From an uncultured Pseudomonas sp. (lineage in GTDB: Bacteria; Pseudomonadota; Gammaproteobacteria; Pseudomonadales; Pseudomonadaceae), in contig NZ_CAMPHN010000089.1 of assembly GCF_946885885.1 (NCBI RefSeq), positions 1 through 17,658 on the forward strand: a stretch of 17,658 nucleotides of DNA, written 5' to 3'. Below, piece by piece: positions 8,122 to 14,598 of this stretch. The notes under the pieces were generated by a model. That model did no database searches, was not told where the DNA came from, and worked only from the letters and a program-made list of their open reading frames with translations. How positions within the stretch are numbered: the stretch's first letter is position 1; every line of letters starts with the position of its first letter. Both the position numbers and the translations under genes were made by a program.

Positions 8122-10389
8122 TCAAGCCTTGGCGCTGATTCGCCAGGCGCGGTGGATTTTCGGATTGCGGGCGAAGTCCGGGTCCACCGTCGAGGCACTG
8201 ATCTCCTCGACCATATAACGCGCACTCAGGCCCTCGTCGAGCTGGAACTTGCGGAAGTTGTTGGAGAAATACAGCACCCCGCCCGGCGCCAGACGGGCCA
8301 TGGCCAGGTCGAGCAGTTGCACGTGGTCGCGCTGGATATCGAACACCCCTTCCATGCGCTTGGAGTTGGAGAAGGTCGGCGGGTCGATGAAAATCAGCTC
8401 GTACTCGCCGCGATCCTCCGCCAACCAGGCCATCACGTCGCCCTGCTCCAGCCGGTTCTTGTCCGAGAAACCGTTGAGCGACAGATTGCGCCGCGCCCAA
8501 TCCAGGTAGGTCTTCGACAGGTCGACGCTGGTGGTGCTGCGCGCGCCGCCCTTGGCCGCATGCACGGTGGCGGTGGCGGTATAGCAGAACAGGTTGAGGA
8601 AGCGCTTGCCCGCGGCCTCGCGCTGGATGCGCAGGCGCAACGGACGATGATCGAGGAACAGACCGGTATCGAGGTAGTCGGTCAGGTTGACCAGCAGCCT
8701 CACCCCGCCCTCGCCGACCTCCATAAACTGGCCCTGGGTCGCCTGACGCTGGTACTGCTTGGTGCCAGCCTGGCGCTCACGGCGCTTGATCACCACCTTG
8801 CTCTTGTCGACATTCAGCGTCTGCGGAATCGCCGCCAGGGCGTCGAACAGACGCGCCTGGGCTTTTTCCGGATCGATGGATTTCGGCGCGGCATATTCCT
8901 GCACGTGCACCCAGTCGCCATATAAATCGACAGCCAGCGAGTATTCCGGCATATCGGCGTCATATAGCCGGTAGCATTCGACGCCTTCCTTGCGCGCCCA
9001 TTTGCCCAGCTGCTTCAGGTTTTTTTGCAGACGATTGGCGAACATCTGCCCGCCCTCGCTCAGGCGCGCCTGCTCGATGGCAGGGGCCGGCTGCGGTTTG
9101 ATCGGGTTGCCGTTCTTGTTGTACTGGCGCTCTTGCGGCTCACGCGGCGCCTTGTCGGCTTCAGCCTGCTCGCGCTCGCGTTCGCGCTGCTCGGGGGTGC
9201 GGCGCTCGCCGGTGACGAACTGTTCCGGCTGCACCTTGATCAGCAGCAACTTGCACGGCAAGGCACCGTTCCAGAACGCATACTGTTTGTGGCTGCGAAT
9301 GCCCATGCGCTTGCCCAGGTCCGGCGCGCCGGTGAACACCGCCGCTTCCCAACCCATGCAGGCCTGACGCAGACGCTCGCCGAGATTCTGATAGAGATAC
9401 AGCAGGCTGGCCTCATCGCCGAGGCGCTCGCCATAGGGCGGGTTGCAGATCACCAAGCCCTTCTGATTCTGGTCCGGGCGCGGCTCGAAGGTCGCCACTT
9501 CGCCCTGGTACACCTTGATCCAGTGGCTCAGCCCGGCGCGCTCGATGTTGTTGCGCGCCGGCTGGATCAAGCGCGGATCGGCCTCGTAGCCGCGAATCCA
9601 CAGCGGCGGCTTGGCCATCCCCTCGGCAGCGCGCTGCTCGGCTTCGCCCTGGAGTTTTTTCCATAGCGCCGGCACATGCCCCAGCCACTTGCTGAAGCCC
9701 CATTGTTCGCGGCTCAGGTTGGGCGCGATATCGGCGGCGATCATCGCCGCCTCGACCAGAAAGGTCCCCACCCCGCACATCGGGTCGGCCAGCGCGCCCC
9801 CCTCGGCGGCGATGCGCGGCCAGCCGGCGCGGATCAGCACGGCGGCGGCGAGGTTCTCCTTGAGCGGCGCGGCGCCTTGCTGCAAACGGTAACCGCGCTG
9901 ATGCAGGCTATGTCCGGAGAGGTCGAGGGAGAGAATCGCCTCACCGCGGTCCAGGCGCAGGTGCACACGCATGTCCGGGTTGAGCTTGTCGACCGAAGGC
10001 CGCGTGCCGTCGGCCTGACGCAGTTTATCGACGATCGCATCCTTGACCTTCAGCGCGCCGAAGTGAGTGTTGTCGATCCCCGAGCCGTTGCCGCTGAACT
10101 CCACCGCCAGACTGCCGCTGGGCTCCAGATGTTCGAACCAATCGACGTCCAGTACGCCCTCGTAGAGGCTCTCGGCATCGCGCACCGGAAACCGCTTGAG
10201 CACCAGCAGCACCCGGTTGGCCAAGCGCGACCACAGGCATAAGCGGTATGCGGTCTCGAGCATGGCCAAGCCGCGAATGGCGGACGTGTGCTCGCGCGCC
10301 TCCTCGAGCCCCAGGTTGCCTGCCTCTTCGAGCAGCAAACCTTCTAGGCCCTTAGGGCAGGTGAGAAAGAGTTCGTAACGATCCGACAT
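8122..10389 (-). CDS. rlmL: Bifunctional 23S rRNA methyltransferase RlmKL (m2G2445 and m7G2069)
   Basis: 755 residues. It methylates two guanosines of 23S rRNA during 50S assembly. Order: THUMP region about 43-155; N-terminal RlmL methyltransferase about 160-385 with catalytic NPPYGERLG (316-324) and AdoMet segment DPMCGVGTFLVEAA; a charged linker about 395-445; and C-terminal RlmK methyltransferase about 445-755 with AdoMet segment NLFCYTATATVHAA near 598-611 and DPPTFSNSKRM beginning at D669. E. coli RlmKL is 702 residues; the extra length is largely the linker, rich in Arg, Glu, Gln and Pro. The ATG at 10389 gives the family start SDRYELFLTCPKGLE; its ribosome binding site (CTGGAT) is weak. 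The gene is divergent from rmf, linking rRNA modification with ribosome hibernation in position only. Confidence 0.95.
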   Translation of the reverse strand: MSDRYELFLTCPKGLEGLLLEEAGNLGLEEAREHTSAIRGLAMLETAYRLCLWSRLANRVLLVLKRFPVRDAESLYEGVLDVDWFEHLEPSGSLAVEFSGNGSGIDNTHFGALKVKDAIVDKLRQADGTRPSVDKLNPDMRVHLRLDRGEAILSLDLSGHSLHQRGYRLQQGAAPLKENLAAAVLIRAGWPRIAAEGGALADPMCGVGTFLVEAAMIAADIAPNLSREQWGFSKWLGHVPALWKKLQGEAEQRAAEGMAKPPLWIRGYEADPRLIQPARNNIERAGLSHWIKVYQGEVATFEPRPDQNQKGLVICNPPYGERLGDEASLLYLYQNLGERLRQACMGWEAAVFTGAPDLGKRMGIRSHKQYAFWNGALPCKLLLIKVQPEQFVTGERRTPEQREREREQAEADKAPREPQERQYNKNGNPIKPQPAPAIEQARLSEGGQMFANRLQKNLKQLGKWARKEGVECYRLYDADMPEYSLAVDLYGDWVHVQEYAAPKSIDPEKAQARLFDALAAIPQTLNVDKSKVVIKRRERQAGTKQYQRQATQGQFMEVGEGGVRLLVNLTDYLDTGLFLDHRPLRLRIQREAAGKRFLNLFCYTATATVHAAKGGARSTTSVDLSKTYLDWARRNLSLNGFSDKNRLEQGDVMAWLAEDRGEYELIFIDPPTFSNSKRMEGVFDIQRDHVQLLDLAMARLAPGGVLYFSNNFRKFQLDEGLSARYMVEEISASTVDPDFARNPKIHRAWRISAKA

Positions 10390-10651
10390 GGGAATATCCA
10401 GTGCCTAATGAGGCGATTAACGGCGTGCGAAAAATCGACACGTCCAAAATTAGGTGACAAAAAGTCGCAATACGGACATTTCATCGGAATACGCAGAAAA
10501 AATAATTGAAACTAATTTGCGATAGCACAACACCAGCATAAAGGATGCAAACCCACAGGCTAGGGGTGCCCGTTGCCTTTCGCCGACGAAATTTCCTCTC
10601 GCCTTATCGCCTCGCCCACAAAAGTATTAAATCCTTATGACAAATCGATCA
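10390..10651. other. AT-rich intergenic region between rlmKL and the rmf promoter
   Basis: No ORF of note. This stretch is much richer in A and T than the neighbouring genes (for example runs of A near 10426-10430, 10459-10464 and 10496-10503) and must hold the rlmKL promoter on the - strand. The best - strand candidate is TTGTCA followed 16 nt later by TCGATT, near 10424-10456, which is weak. Regulator binding sites for rmf could also lie here. I see no clear palindrome. Confidence 0.4.
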
Positions 10652-10680
10652 TTCACAGGCCCTCTGGCATTCGCTAGAAA
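10652..10680 (+). promoter_or_regulatory. Candidate rmf promoter
   Basis: TTCACA (10652-10657, five of six matches to TTGACA) and TAGAAA (10675-10680, four of six to TATAAT) are separated by exactly 17 bp. Transcription from about 10687 would give a leader of about 130 nt, just covering the structured region before rmf. The CGCTAGAAAT context could also suit sigma-S, which would fit a stationary-phase gene; that is inference. Confidence 0.45.
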
Positions 10681-10686
10681 TCTACC

Positions 10687-10817
10687 TAGGCCTTCGCTGC
10701 AACGGTGAGGGCACAGGAGACCCGCGACGCCGGCAGCGGACTCCAATGGCAGAATTTCTGCCCGACCTTGCATCAAGGTCTTAGGGACATAACAGTCAAC
10801 ATTGAGGGCAACACCCT
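10687..10817 (+). ncRNA. Structured 5' leader of rmf (rmf RNA motif candidate)
   Basis: A conserved 'rmf' RNA structure has been described upstream of rmf in Pseudomonas (established knowledge). Here the leader shows a long-range pairing of CGCTGC (10695-10700) with GCAGCG (10733-10738), extendable by a U-G and a U-A pair. Two tandem hairpins follow: GGCAG/CTGCC (10748-10762, loop AATTT) and GACCTTG/CAAGGTC (10764-10780, loop CAT). A short stem, AGGG (10805-10808) with CCCT (10814-10817), overlaps the ribosome binding site. The ends are approximate; the 5' end rests on the predicted promoter. Its role is unknown, but control of rmf translation or mRNA stability is the natural hypothesis. Confidence 0.7.
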
Positions 10818-11033
10818 ATGAGAAGACTTAAGCGTGATCCGTTAGAAAGAGCTTTCTTGCGCGGCTATCAATACGGCATTCATGGTAAATCCCGCGAACT
10901 TTGTCCATTCACTCTCCCCTCGGTTCGTCAAGCCTGGTTAAACGGCTGGCGCGAGGGTCGCGGCGACAACTGGGACGGATTGACTGGCACCGCCGGTATC
11001 CATCGACTTAACGAACTTCACGCTGTCGGCTGA
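10818..11033 (+). CDS. rmf: Ribosome modulation factor (hibernation factor)
   Basis: 71 residues, basic: MRRLKRDPLERAFLRGYQYG, then HGKSRELCPF, then RQAWLNGWREGRGDNWDG. These match RMF, which binds the 30S subunit in stationary phase and, with HPF, converts 70S ribosomes to inactive 100S dimers. E. coli RMF is 55 residues; the longer C-terminus (GLTGTAGIHRLNELHAVG) is as expected for Pseudomonas. The ATG is preceded by GAGGG (10804-10808), 9 nt upstream. It is monocistronic: its own promoter and long leader lie upstream and a strong intrinsic terminator lies about 60 nt downstream. Confidence 0.95.
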   Translation: MRRLKRDPLERAFLRGYQYGIHGKSRELCPFTLPSVRQAWLNGWREGRGDNWDGLTGTAGIHRLNELHAVG

Positions 11034-11093
11034 TTCAGGAACCTACCGACTTCATCGAGACCGCTCCATTCGAGCGGCGGGCGCGAGCCCAGG

Positions 11094-11117
11094 GGGCTCC
11101 CTTAGGGAGCCCTTTTT
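11094..11117 (+). terminator. Intrinsic terminator of rmf
   Basis: A perfect 8-bp stem, GGGCTCCC (11094-11101) and GGGAGCCC (11105-11112), loop TTA, is followed at once by TTTTT (11113-11117). In the opposite direction the stem is not followed by Ts, so it serves rmf rather than pyrD, whose stop lies 34 nt further on. Confidence 0.93.
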
Positions 11118-11150
11118 ATTGCCCGACGATTATTGCCTGGCAACACCGAC

Positions 11151-12179
11151 TCAGGCGTTACGCGGCAAACCGGCAATCGCATCCACCGCTTCGCGGATCA
11201 GCGCCGGCCCTTTGTAAATGAATCCGGAATAAATCTGTACCAGGCTGGCACCCGCTGCGATCTTCTCGGCCGCATGCTTGCCTTCGGTAATCCCACCCAC
11301 AGCGATGATCGGCAAACGCCCGGCCAACTCGGCCGCCAGTACCTCGACGATATGCGTGCTCTTGTCGCGCACCGGCGCACCGGACAAGCCGCCCGCCTCG
11401 TCCGCATGCTCCAGGCCCTTGACCCCGTCGCGGCTCAGCGTGGTATTGGTGGCGATCACCGCATCCATGCCGGCCTGCACCAAGGCATCGGCCACTTGCA
11501 CGGTTTCCTCGTCGCTCATGTCCGGGGCGATCTTGATCGCCAGGGGCACACGCTTGCCATGCACTTGCGCGAGGTCTTCCTGGCGCTGGCGCAGGGCTTC
11601 GAGCAACTGCTTGAGCGAATCGCCGAACTGCAGGCTGCGCAAGCCAGGGGTGTTCGGCGAGCTGACATTGACGGTCACGTAACTGGCGTGGGCGTACACC
11701 TTATCCAGGCACAGCAGATAATCGTCCACGGCGCGCTCGACCGGGGTGTCGAAGTTCTTGCCGATATTGATGCCCAACACGCCCTTGAACTTGGCTGCCC
11801 GCACCCGCGCCAGCAAATGCTCGACGCCATGGTTGTTGAAACCCATGCGATTGATGATCGCCTCGGCCTCCGGCAGACGGAACAGACGTGGCTTGGGGTT
11901 CCCCGGCTGCGCCCGTGGCGTTACCGTACCGATCTCGATAAAGCCGAAACCCAGTTGGGCGAAACCGTCGATGGCATCGCCGTTCTTATCCAGCCCGGCG
12001 GCCAGACCGACCGGATTGGGGAACGTCAACCCCATGACCTCGACCGGCAAGCTGGCGGGCGACTTGTTGAGCAAGCCGTTCAGCCCCAGCCGCCCGCCGG
12101 CACCGATCATGTCGATGGACAGTTCGTGGGAAGTTTCCGGGGAAAGTTTGAACAGTAGCTCGCGGGCCAGGTTATACAT
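11151..12179 (-). CDS. pyrD: Dihydroorotate dehydrogenase (quinone), class 2
   Basis: 342 residues. It oxidises dihydroorotate to orotate with FMN and passes electrons to ubiquinone at the inner membrane, the fourth step of pyrimidine synthesis. The N-terminal amphipathic part ([19 protein letters not shown]) is the class 2 membrane and quinone segment. FMN and active-site motifs follow: [45 protein letters not shown] with the catalytic serine near S173-S174, KIAPD, and IIAVGGI and YSGFIYKGP near the C-terminus. The ATG at 12179 is preferred to an in-frame TTG at 12212, because the latter would lie at the predicted transcription start and the family begins MYN. It is downstream of the DUF2835 gene on the same strand but has its own promoter. 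Confidence 0.96.
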   Translation of the reverse strand: MYNLARELLFKLSPETSHELSIDMIGAGGRLGLNGLLNKSPASLPVEVMGLTFPNPVGLAAGLDKNGDAIDGFAQLGFGFIEIGTVTPRAQPGNPKPRLFRLPEAEAIINRMGFNNHGVEHLLARVRAAKFKGVLGINIGKNFDTPVERAVDDYLLCLDKVYAHASYVTVNVSSPNTPGLRSLQFGDSLKQLLEALRQRQEDLAQVHGKRVPLAIKIAPDMSDEETVQVADALVQAGMDAVIATNTTLSRDGVKGLEHADEAGGLSGAPVRDKSTHIVEVLAAELAGRLPIIAVGGITEGKHAAEKIAAGASLVQIYSGFIYKGPALIREAVDAIAGLPRNA

Positions 12180-12220
12180 GGGCAGGCTTAGCTCGGTTAG
12201 GTAAAGTCGCAAAGGCGGCG

Positions 12221-12226
12221 ATTATA
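12221..12226 (-). promoter_or_regulatory. Consensus -10 box of the pyrD promoter
   Basis: A perfect TATAAT on the - strand lies 41 bp before the pyrD ATG. Initiation about 7 nt downstream would give a leader of roughly 35 nt. The -35 region (CGCCTC at 17-bp spacing) is poor, so activation or a strong -10 alone may be needed. Confidence 0.6.
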
Positions 12227-12267
12227 CAGGCCGTGAGGGCTCGGAGGCGAGGCGCGCGGCCGGGCGC

Positions 12268-12489
12268 TCAAAGCAAACGCTGCAGCTTTAATAATTCGCC
12301 AGCCGCGTTAAACTCCAGCGCGAAGGAACCATGAATACCCTCATGGGTCAAAAATGGCCGGAAATGATGAGCCGGCACGCTAACCCGGCGTCCGTCCCGG
12401 CTACGCACGAGGACACGGTTGGCCCGGCCTTGATAAACCGCCAGGAATTGTTCGGCCGATAAGGCGATATCCAACACCAAAGTGGGCAT
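12268..12489 (-). CDS. DUF2835 family small protein
   Basis: 73 residues, cytosolic, function unknown. The motif chain MPTLVLDIALSAEQFLAVYQG, then VLVRSRDGRRVSVPA, then HHFRPFLTHEGIHGSF matches what I recall of DUF2835, a small family common in Pseudomonas and other gammaproteobacteria. The ATG at 12489 matches the family start; upstream in-frame extension is not supported. It lies 88 nt upstream of pyrD on the same strand, a conserved pairing as I recall it, but pyrD has its own -10 box. The divergent 152-nt gap to the next gene contains a 12-bp palindrome, GGCAATCTTGCC (12516-12527), which may be an operator. Confidence 0.8.
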   Translation of the reverse strand: MPTLVLDIALSAEQFLAVYQGRANRVLVRSRDGRRVSVPAHHFRPFLTHEGIHGSFALEFNAAGELLKLQRLL

Positions 12490-12641
12490 GGAGGCTCTTT
12501 TTTGCAGATGAATACGGCAATCTTGCCACAGGCGATCGGCAGACCTCGCGGAAAATCCAGCAACCCGTTCGGCGGGGTCTGTGCAGCAAGGGGTGTGCTC
12601 TGCCACACTGGCACAAGTGTTCCTGGAGTTCGCAGCCGGCC

Positions 12642-13532
12642 ATGAGTGTGTCTGAACAGCCTTCGACCTTAAGTTCGCGCCTGGCCGGCCTGGCGCAGCG
12701 GATGGGCCTTATCGGCCGCGTGCCCAAGCAGATACTGTCACGCGCCAGCACCCTGAGTTTGCCGTTCGCGGCAATCCCTGCACCCCGGGAAAGCATCTGC
12801 TGGCTCGATGGCGCCTCGCTGCACCGTTTGGTCGATCTGCCGCGCAACGCGCTGTCCGGCCCGGTGCAGGAAGACAAGGCCGAAGCCCATGCGGTACTGA
12901 TCCGCGTCGTCGAACAACAGCAACAACAGCTCGCCTCTTTCGACCTGCGGATGATCAACGGCCTCACCCATTGCGATCCCGAATACGCCCATTTCGCTAA
13001 TTTCGAAGACTACGCCGCCTGCGAACACTGTCGCCAGGTGCGCATCATCAGCTACAAGGATTTCGTCAAGACCATCAGCCTGGCGTTGCCACGGTTCCTA
13101 GCCGGCGAACGCATCGAACTGCGTCAGGCCAGTTGGCGCGGCGAGCGGGTGTTCTGGGCCGGCGAGCATCACGGCGAGGCCTTCGCCTGCGCAGTGGCCT
13201 ATGCCCGTCGTCGTGAAATGGAAATCACCCTACCCGCCGAACTCACCAGCTATCGTTTGAGCGCAAGCGGCCTGACCACCCTGGAAGCACGCTACCACGT
13301 GCTGGCCATGCCGGGCGCCGCCTGGAGCGATCCGGCCTTTATGGGTCTGCTGCTCGATACGGGGCTGCCCTATGCGCGACTGGCCCTGCTGCGCAATCCC
13401 GGGGCACCGGAGTTTCTACTGCTGCCCAAGCACAACCAGGAAGCCACCGCCCTCGGCGAAGGGCTGTGCCTGGCCGGCGCACCCGACGTGGTCAAGCACC
13501 TGAAAACCCTGGTAAGACCCAAGGATGCTTGA
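12642..13532 (+). CDS. Conserved hypothetical protein (possibly DUF6685)
   Basis: 296 residues, soluble, no signal peptide or membrane helix. I do not recognise a characterised family; it may belong to the Pseudomonas DUF6685 group, but this is from memory and unverified. A Gln-rich patch (EQQQQQL, near residues 91-97) is followed by a His/Cys cluster: H110-C111, then C127-E128-H129-C130, which could bind metal. The C-terminal half is beta-rich with SASGLTTLEARYHVLAMPG. The ATG at 12642 has a poorly placed GGAG (12625-12628, 13 nt away). The stop lies 19 nt from that of the convergent XRE gene. It appears to be the last core gene before the accessory module. Confidence 0.75.
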   Translation: MSVSEQPSTLSSRLAGLAQRMGLIGRVPKQILSRASTLSLPFAAIPAPRESICWLDGASLHRLVDLPRNALSGPVQEDKAEAHAVLIRVVEQQQQQLASFDLRMINGLTHCDPEYAHFANFEDYAACEHCRQVRIISYKDFVKTISLALPRFLAGERIELRQASWRGERVFWAGEHHGEAFACAVAYARRREMEITLPAELTSYRLSASGLTTLEARYHVLAMPGAAWSDPAFMGLLLDTGLPYARLALLRNPGAPEFLLLPKHNQEATALGEGLCLAGAPDVVKHLKTLVRPKDA

Positions 13533-13551
13533 ACGCCGGTAACGTTTGGCC

Positions 13552-13947
13552 TCAATCCGTGGGCTCTTCGTTGTCGTTCAATTCGTCCAGCACCGCCTGA
13601 TGACGACTCGCCCACTCTTCCAGCGAGATGCCGCTGCTTTTCAATAAGTCCGGGTTGCATTTGACCAGGTACACCGCCGCCTTCTGCGCGGAGTCGGCGA
13701 CTTTGAATTCCAACGCCTGCCGATCGACCGGCCCCTCGTAAGTGATCCAACGACTGAATTCTTCGAACACGCTGCAGACTTTCTCGAAGTCCTCGTCGTG
13801 CATCTTCTGCCAGCCATTTTCGATGTTTTCCAGCCGCTTGGGTTTTATCCCGACGATTTCCGAGAAAGCCGGCCGACTCAAGCCCATCAGCTCGCGCAAT
13901 CCTCGAAGTCGCTCGCCAGCAGTAAACAGAAAACGCTTTTTCGTCAT
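13552..13947 (-). CDS. XRE/Cro-type helix-turn-helix regulator
   Basis: 131 residues. The N-terminal HTH spans about residues 10-60: GERLRGLRELMGLSRPAFSEIVG carries the turn, IKPKRLENIENG the recognition helix. The C-terminal part (about 75-131), acidic and ending NDNEEPTD, has no family I recognise and may serve oligomerisation. Size and position (alone, divergent from a small operon with an excisionase-like gene) fit a phage-type repressor. The ATG at 13947 is preferred; an in-frame GTG at 13983 would almost coincide with the predicted transcription start. A promoter can be drawn on the - strand (TTGGCT at 14019-14014, TGTTAG at 13996-13991, 17-bp spacing), overlapped by a small palindrome, so autoregulation is likely. 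Confidence 0.8.
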   Translation of the reverse strand: MTKKRFLFTAGERLRGLRELMGLSRPAFSEIVGIKPKRLENIENGWQKMHDEDFEKVCSVFEEFSRWITYEGPVDRQALEFKVADSAQKAAVYLVKCNPDLLKSSGISLEEWASRHQAVLDELNDNEEPTD

Positions 13948-13988
13948 CGTTAATCCAGCCTTGACGGGAAACCAGCACACCACTAACC

Positions 13989-14019
13989 TACTAACAGCTA
14001 GTAATTTGAGCTAAGCCAA
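13989..14019 (-). promoter_or_regulatory. Promoter and candidate operator of the XRE gene
   Basis: On the - strand, TTGGCT (14019-14014) and TGTTAG (13996-13991) are 17 bp apart. The inverted repeat TACTA (13989-13993) and TAGTA (13999-14003), spacer ACAGC, covers the -10 box. A direct repeat CTAAC (13983-13987 and 13991-13995) lies beside it. The location between divergent regulatory genes is typical of a repressor operator; binding is inferred. Confidence 0.4.
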
Positions 14020-14060
14020 TAGAGACTGCCCTGAGGATCAGGCTAGTCGAGGAGGACGTA

Positions 14061-14081
14061 ATGGTGCAGGAAGCCGCATGA
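14061..14081 (+). CDS. Six-codon leader ORF before the excisionase-like gene
   Basis: GAGGAGG (14050-14056) stands 4-5 nt before an ATG whose frame reads MVQEAA and then TGA. The TGA overlaps the ATG of the next gene (ATGA at 14078-14081). The best ribosome binding site of the whole module therefore serves a six-codon ORF, suggesting translational coupling to the HTH gene. It may be only the relic of an older start. A 5-bp hairpin, CCTGA/TCAGG (14030-14042), lies just upstream. Confidence 0.4.
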   Translation: MVQEAA

Positions 14082-14299
14082 AAGTGGAAGAACTGACCCC
14101 CGCACTATTCGTTGGATGTCCACGCTACCTCACCCCGGATCGATTCGCAGAATTGGCGGGACTGCAAACGCAGAAGGATCTCCTGGCACGCTGGATCGAT
14201 GAAGGGGCGCTACCCACCCGCAGCTTCGGCCGGCACCGGTTGATCGACATGCAGGCGTTACTCCAGCACCTCCATCAAGCCCGAGGAACTCAAGGATGA
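14078..14299 (+). CDS. Excisionase/AlpA/MerR-like small DNA-binding protein
   Basis: 73 residues. The pattern LTPDRFAELAGLQ...LARWIDEGALPTRSFGRHRLIDMQAL (about residues 18-62) is that of a winged-helix excisionase or MerR-type domain: an entry helix, a W-[IV]-[DE]-x-G-x-[LI]-P linker, and GRHRLID wing. Such proteins direct phage excision or activate transcription. GGAA (14069-14072) serves as ribosome binding site, reinforced by the overlapping leader ORF. The stop overlaps the next start (ATGA, 14296-14299). No integrase gene is nearby, so a role in excision would need one elsewhere; a transcriptional role is equally possible. Placement beside a divergent XRE gene recalls temperate or filamentous phage control regions. 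Confidence 0.7.
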   Translation: MKVEELTPALFVGCPRYLTPDRFAELAGLQTQKDLLARWIDEGALPTRSFGRHRLIDMQALLQHLHQARGTQG

Positions 14300-14571
14300 A
14301 ACCCGTCTGCCTTTCGCAAGTATGCCTGCACGCCGCCGACCTGGTGCGCGGCAAGATTATCCATCTGCGCGAAGAGGAACGCGTCGTCTTCGAAACCTTT
14401 TCCTCGATCGGCTATGTGCATTTCAAACCTAGCCAATACACCCCCTCTCTCACCCTGTGCACCTGTCGCCATCCCGCGCTCTTCGAGTTCTATTTTTACT
14501 ACCGTTGGCTGCCGAGCAATCTGCATCTGTTCCGGCTACCGCCTGGCCTGCATCAGCATGCACCGATGTAG
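14296..14571 (+). CDS. Small orphan protein in the phage-like module
   Basis: 91 residues, unrecognised. It shares an ATGA overlap with the gene before it, which is good evidence that it is translated. The N-terminal half is mixed (CLSQVCLHAADLVRGK, then IHLREEERVVFE); the C-terminal half is aromatic and cysteine-containing (LTLCTCRH, then FEFYFYYRWLPSNLHLF). The coding sequence looks less GC-rich than the core genes around it. The ending, PPGLHQHAPM, lies just before the repeat-rich stretch, so it might be truncated. No function can be assigned. Confidence 0.5.
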   Translation: MKPVCLSQVCLHAADLVRGKIIHLREEERVVFETFSSIGYVHFKPSQYTPSLTLCTCRHPALFEFYFYYRWLPSNLHLFRLPPGLHQHAPM

Positions 14572-14598
14572 ACAATACTTTCCCCACACGATCGCTGC

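Noticed and set aside
12180..12212. Longer pyrD with an in-frame TTG start at 12212
   Set aside because: It would add 11 unconserved residues and lies at the predicted transcription start, just after the TATAAT box.
12609..12624. Near-perfect sigma-54 promoter (TGGCAC, 5 nt, TTCCT) before the 12642 gene
   Set aside because: The invariant G of the -12 GC is a C, and the transcript would start only about 10 nt before the ATG, leaving no ribosome binding site.
13948..13983. GTG start at 13983 for the XRE gene
   Set aside because: It coincides almost exactly with the predicted transcription start and adds residues before the basic MTKKRF start; not fully excluded.
13552..14571. Toxin-antitoxin system
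   Set aside because: The XRE and HTH proteins are divergent rather than in one operon, and the 91-residue ORF resembles no toxin I know; kept only as an open possibility.
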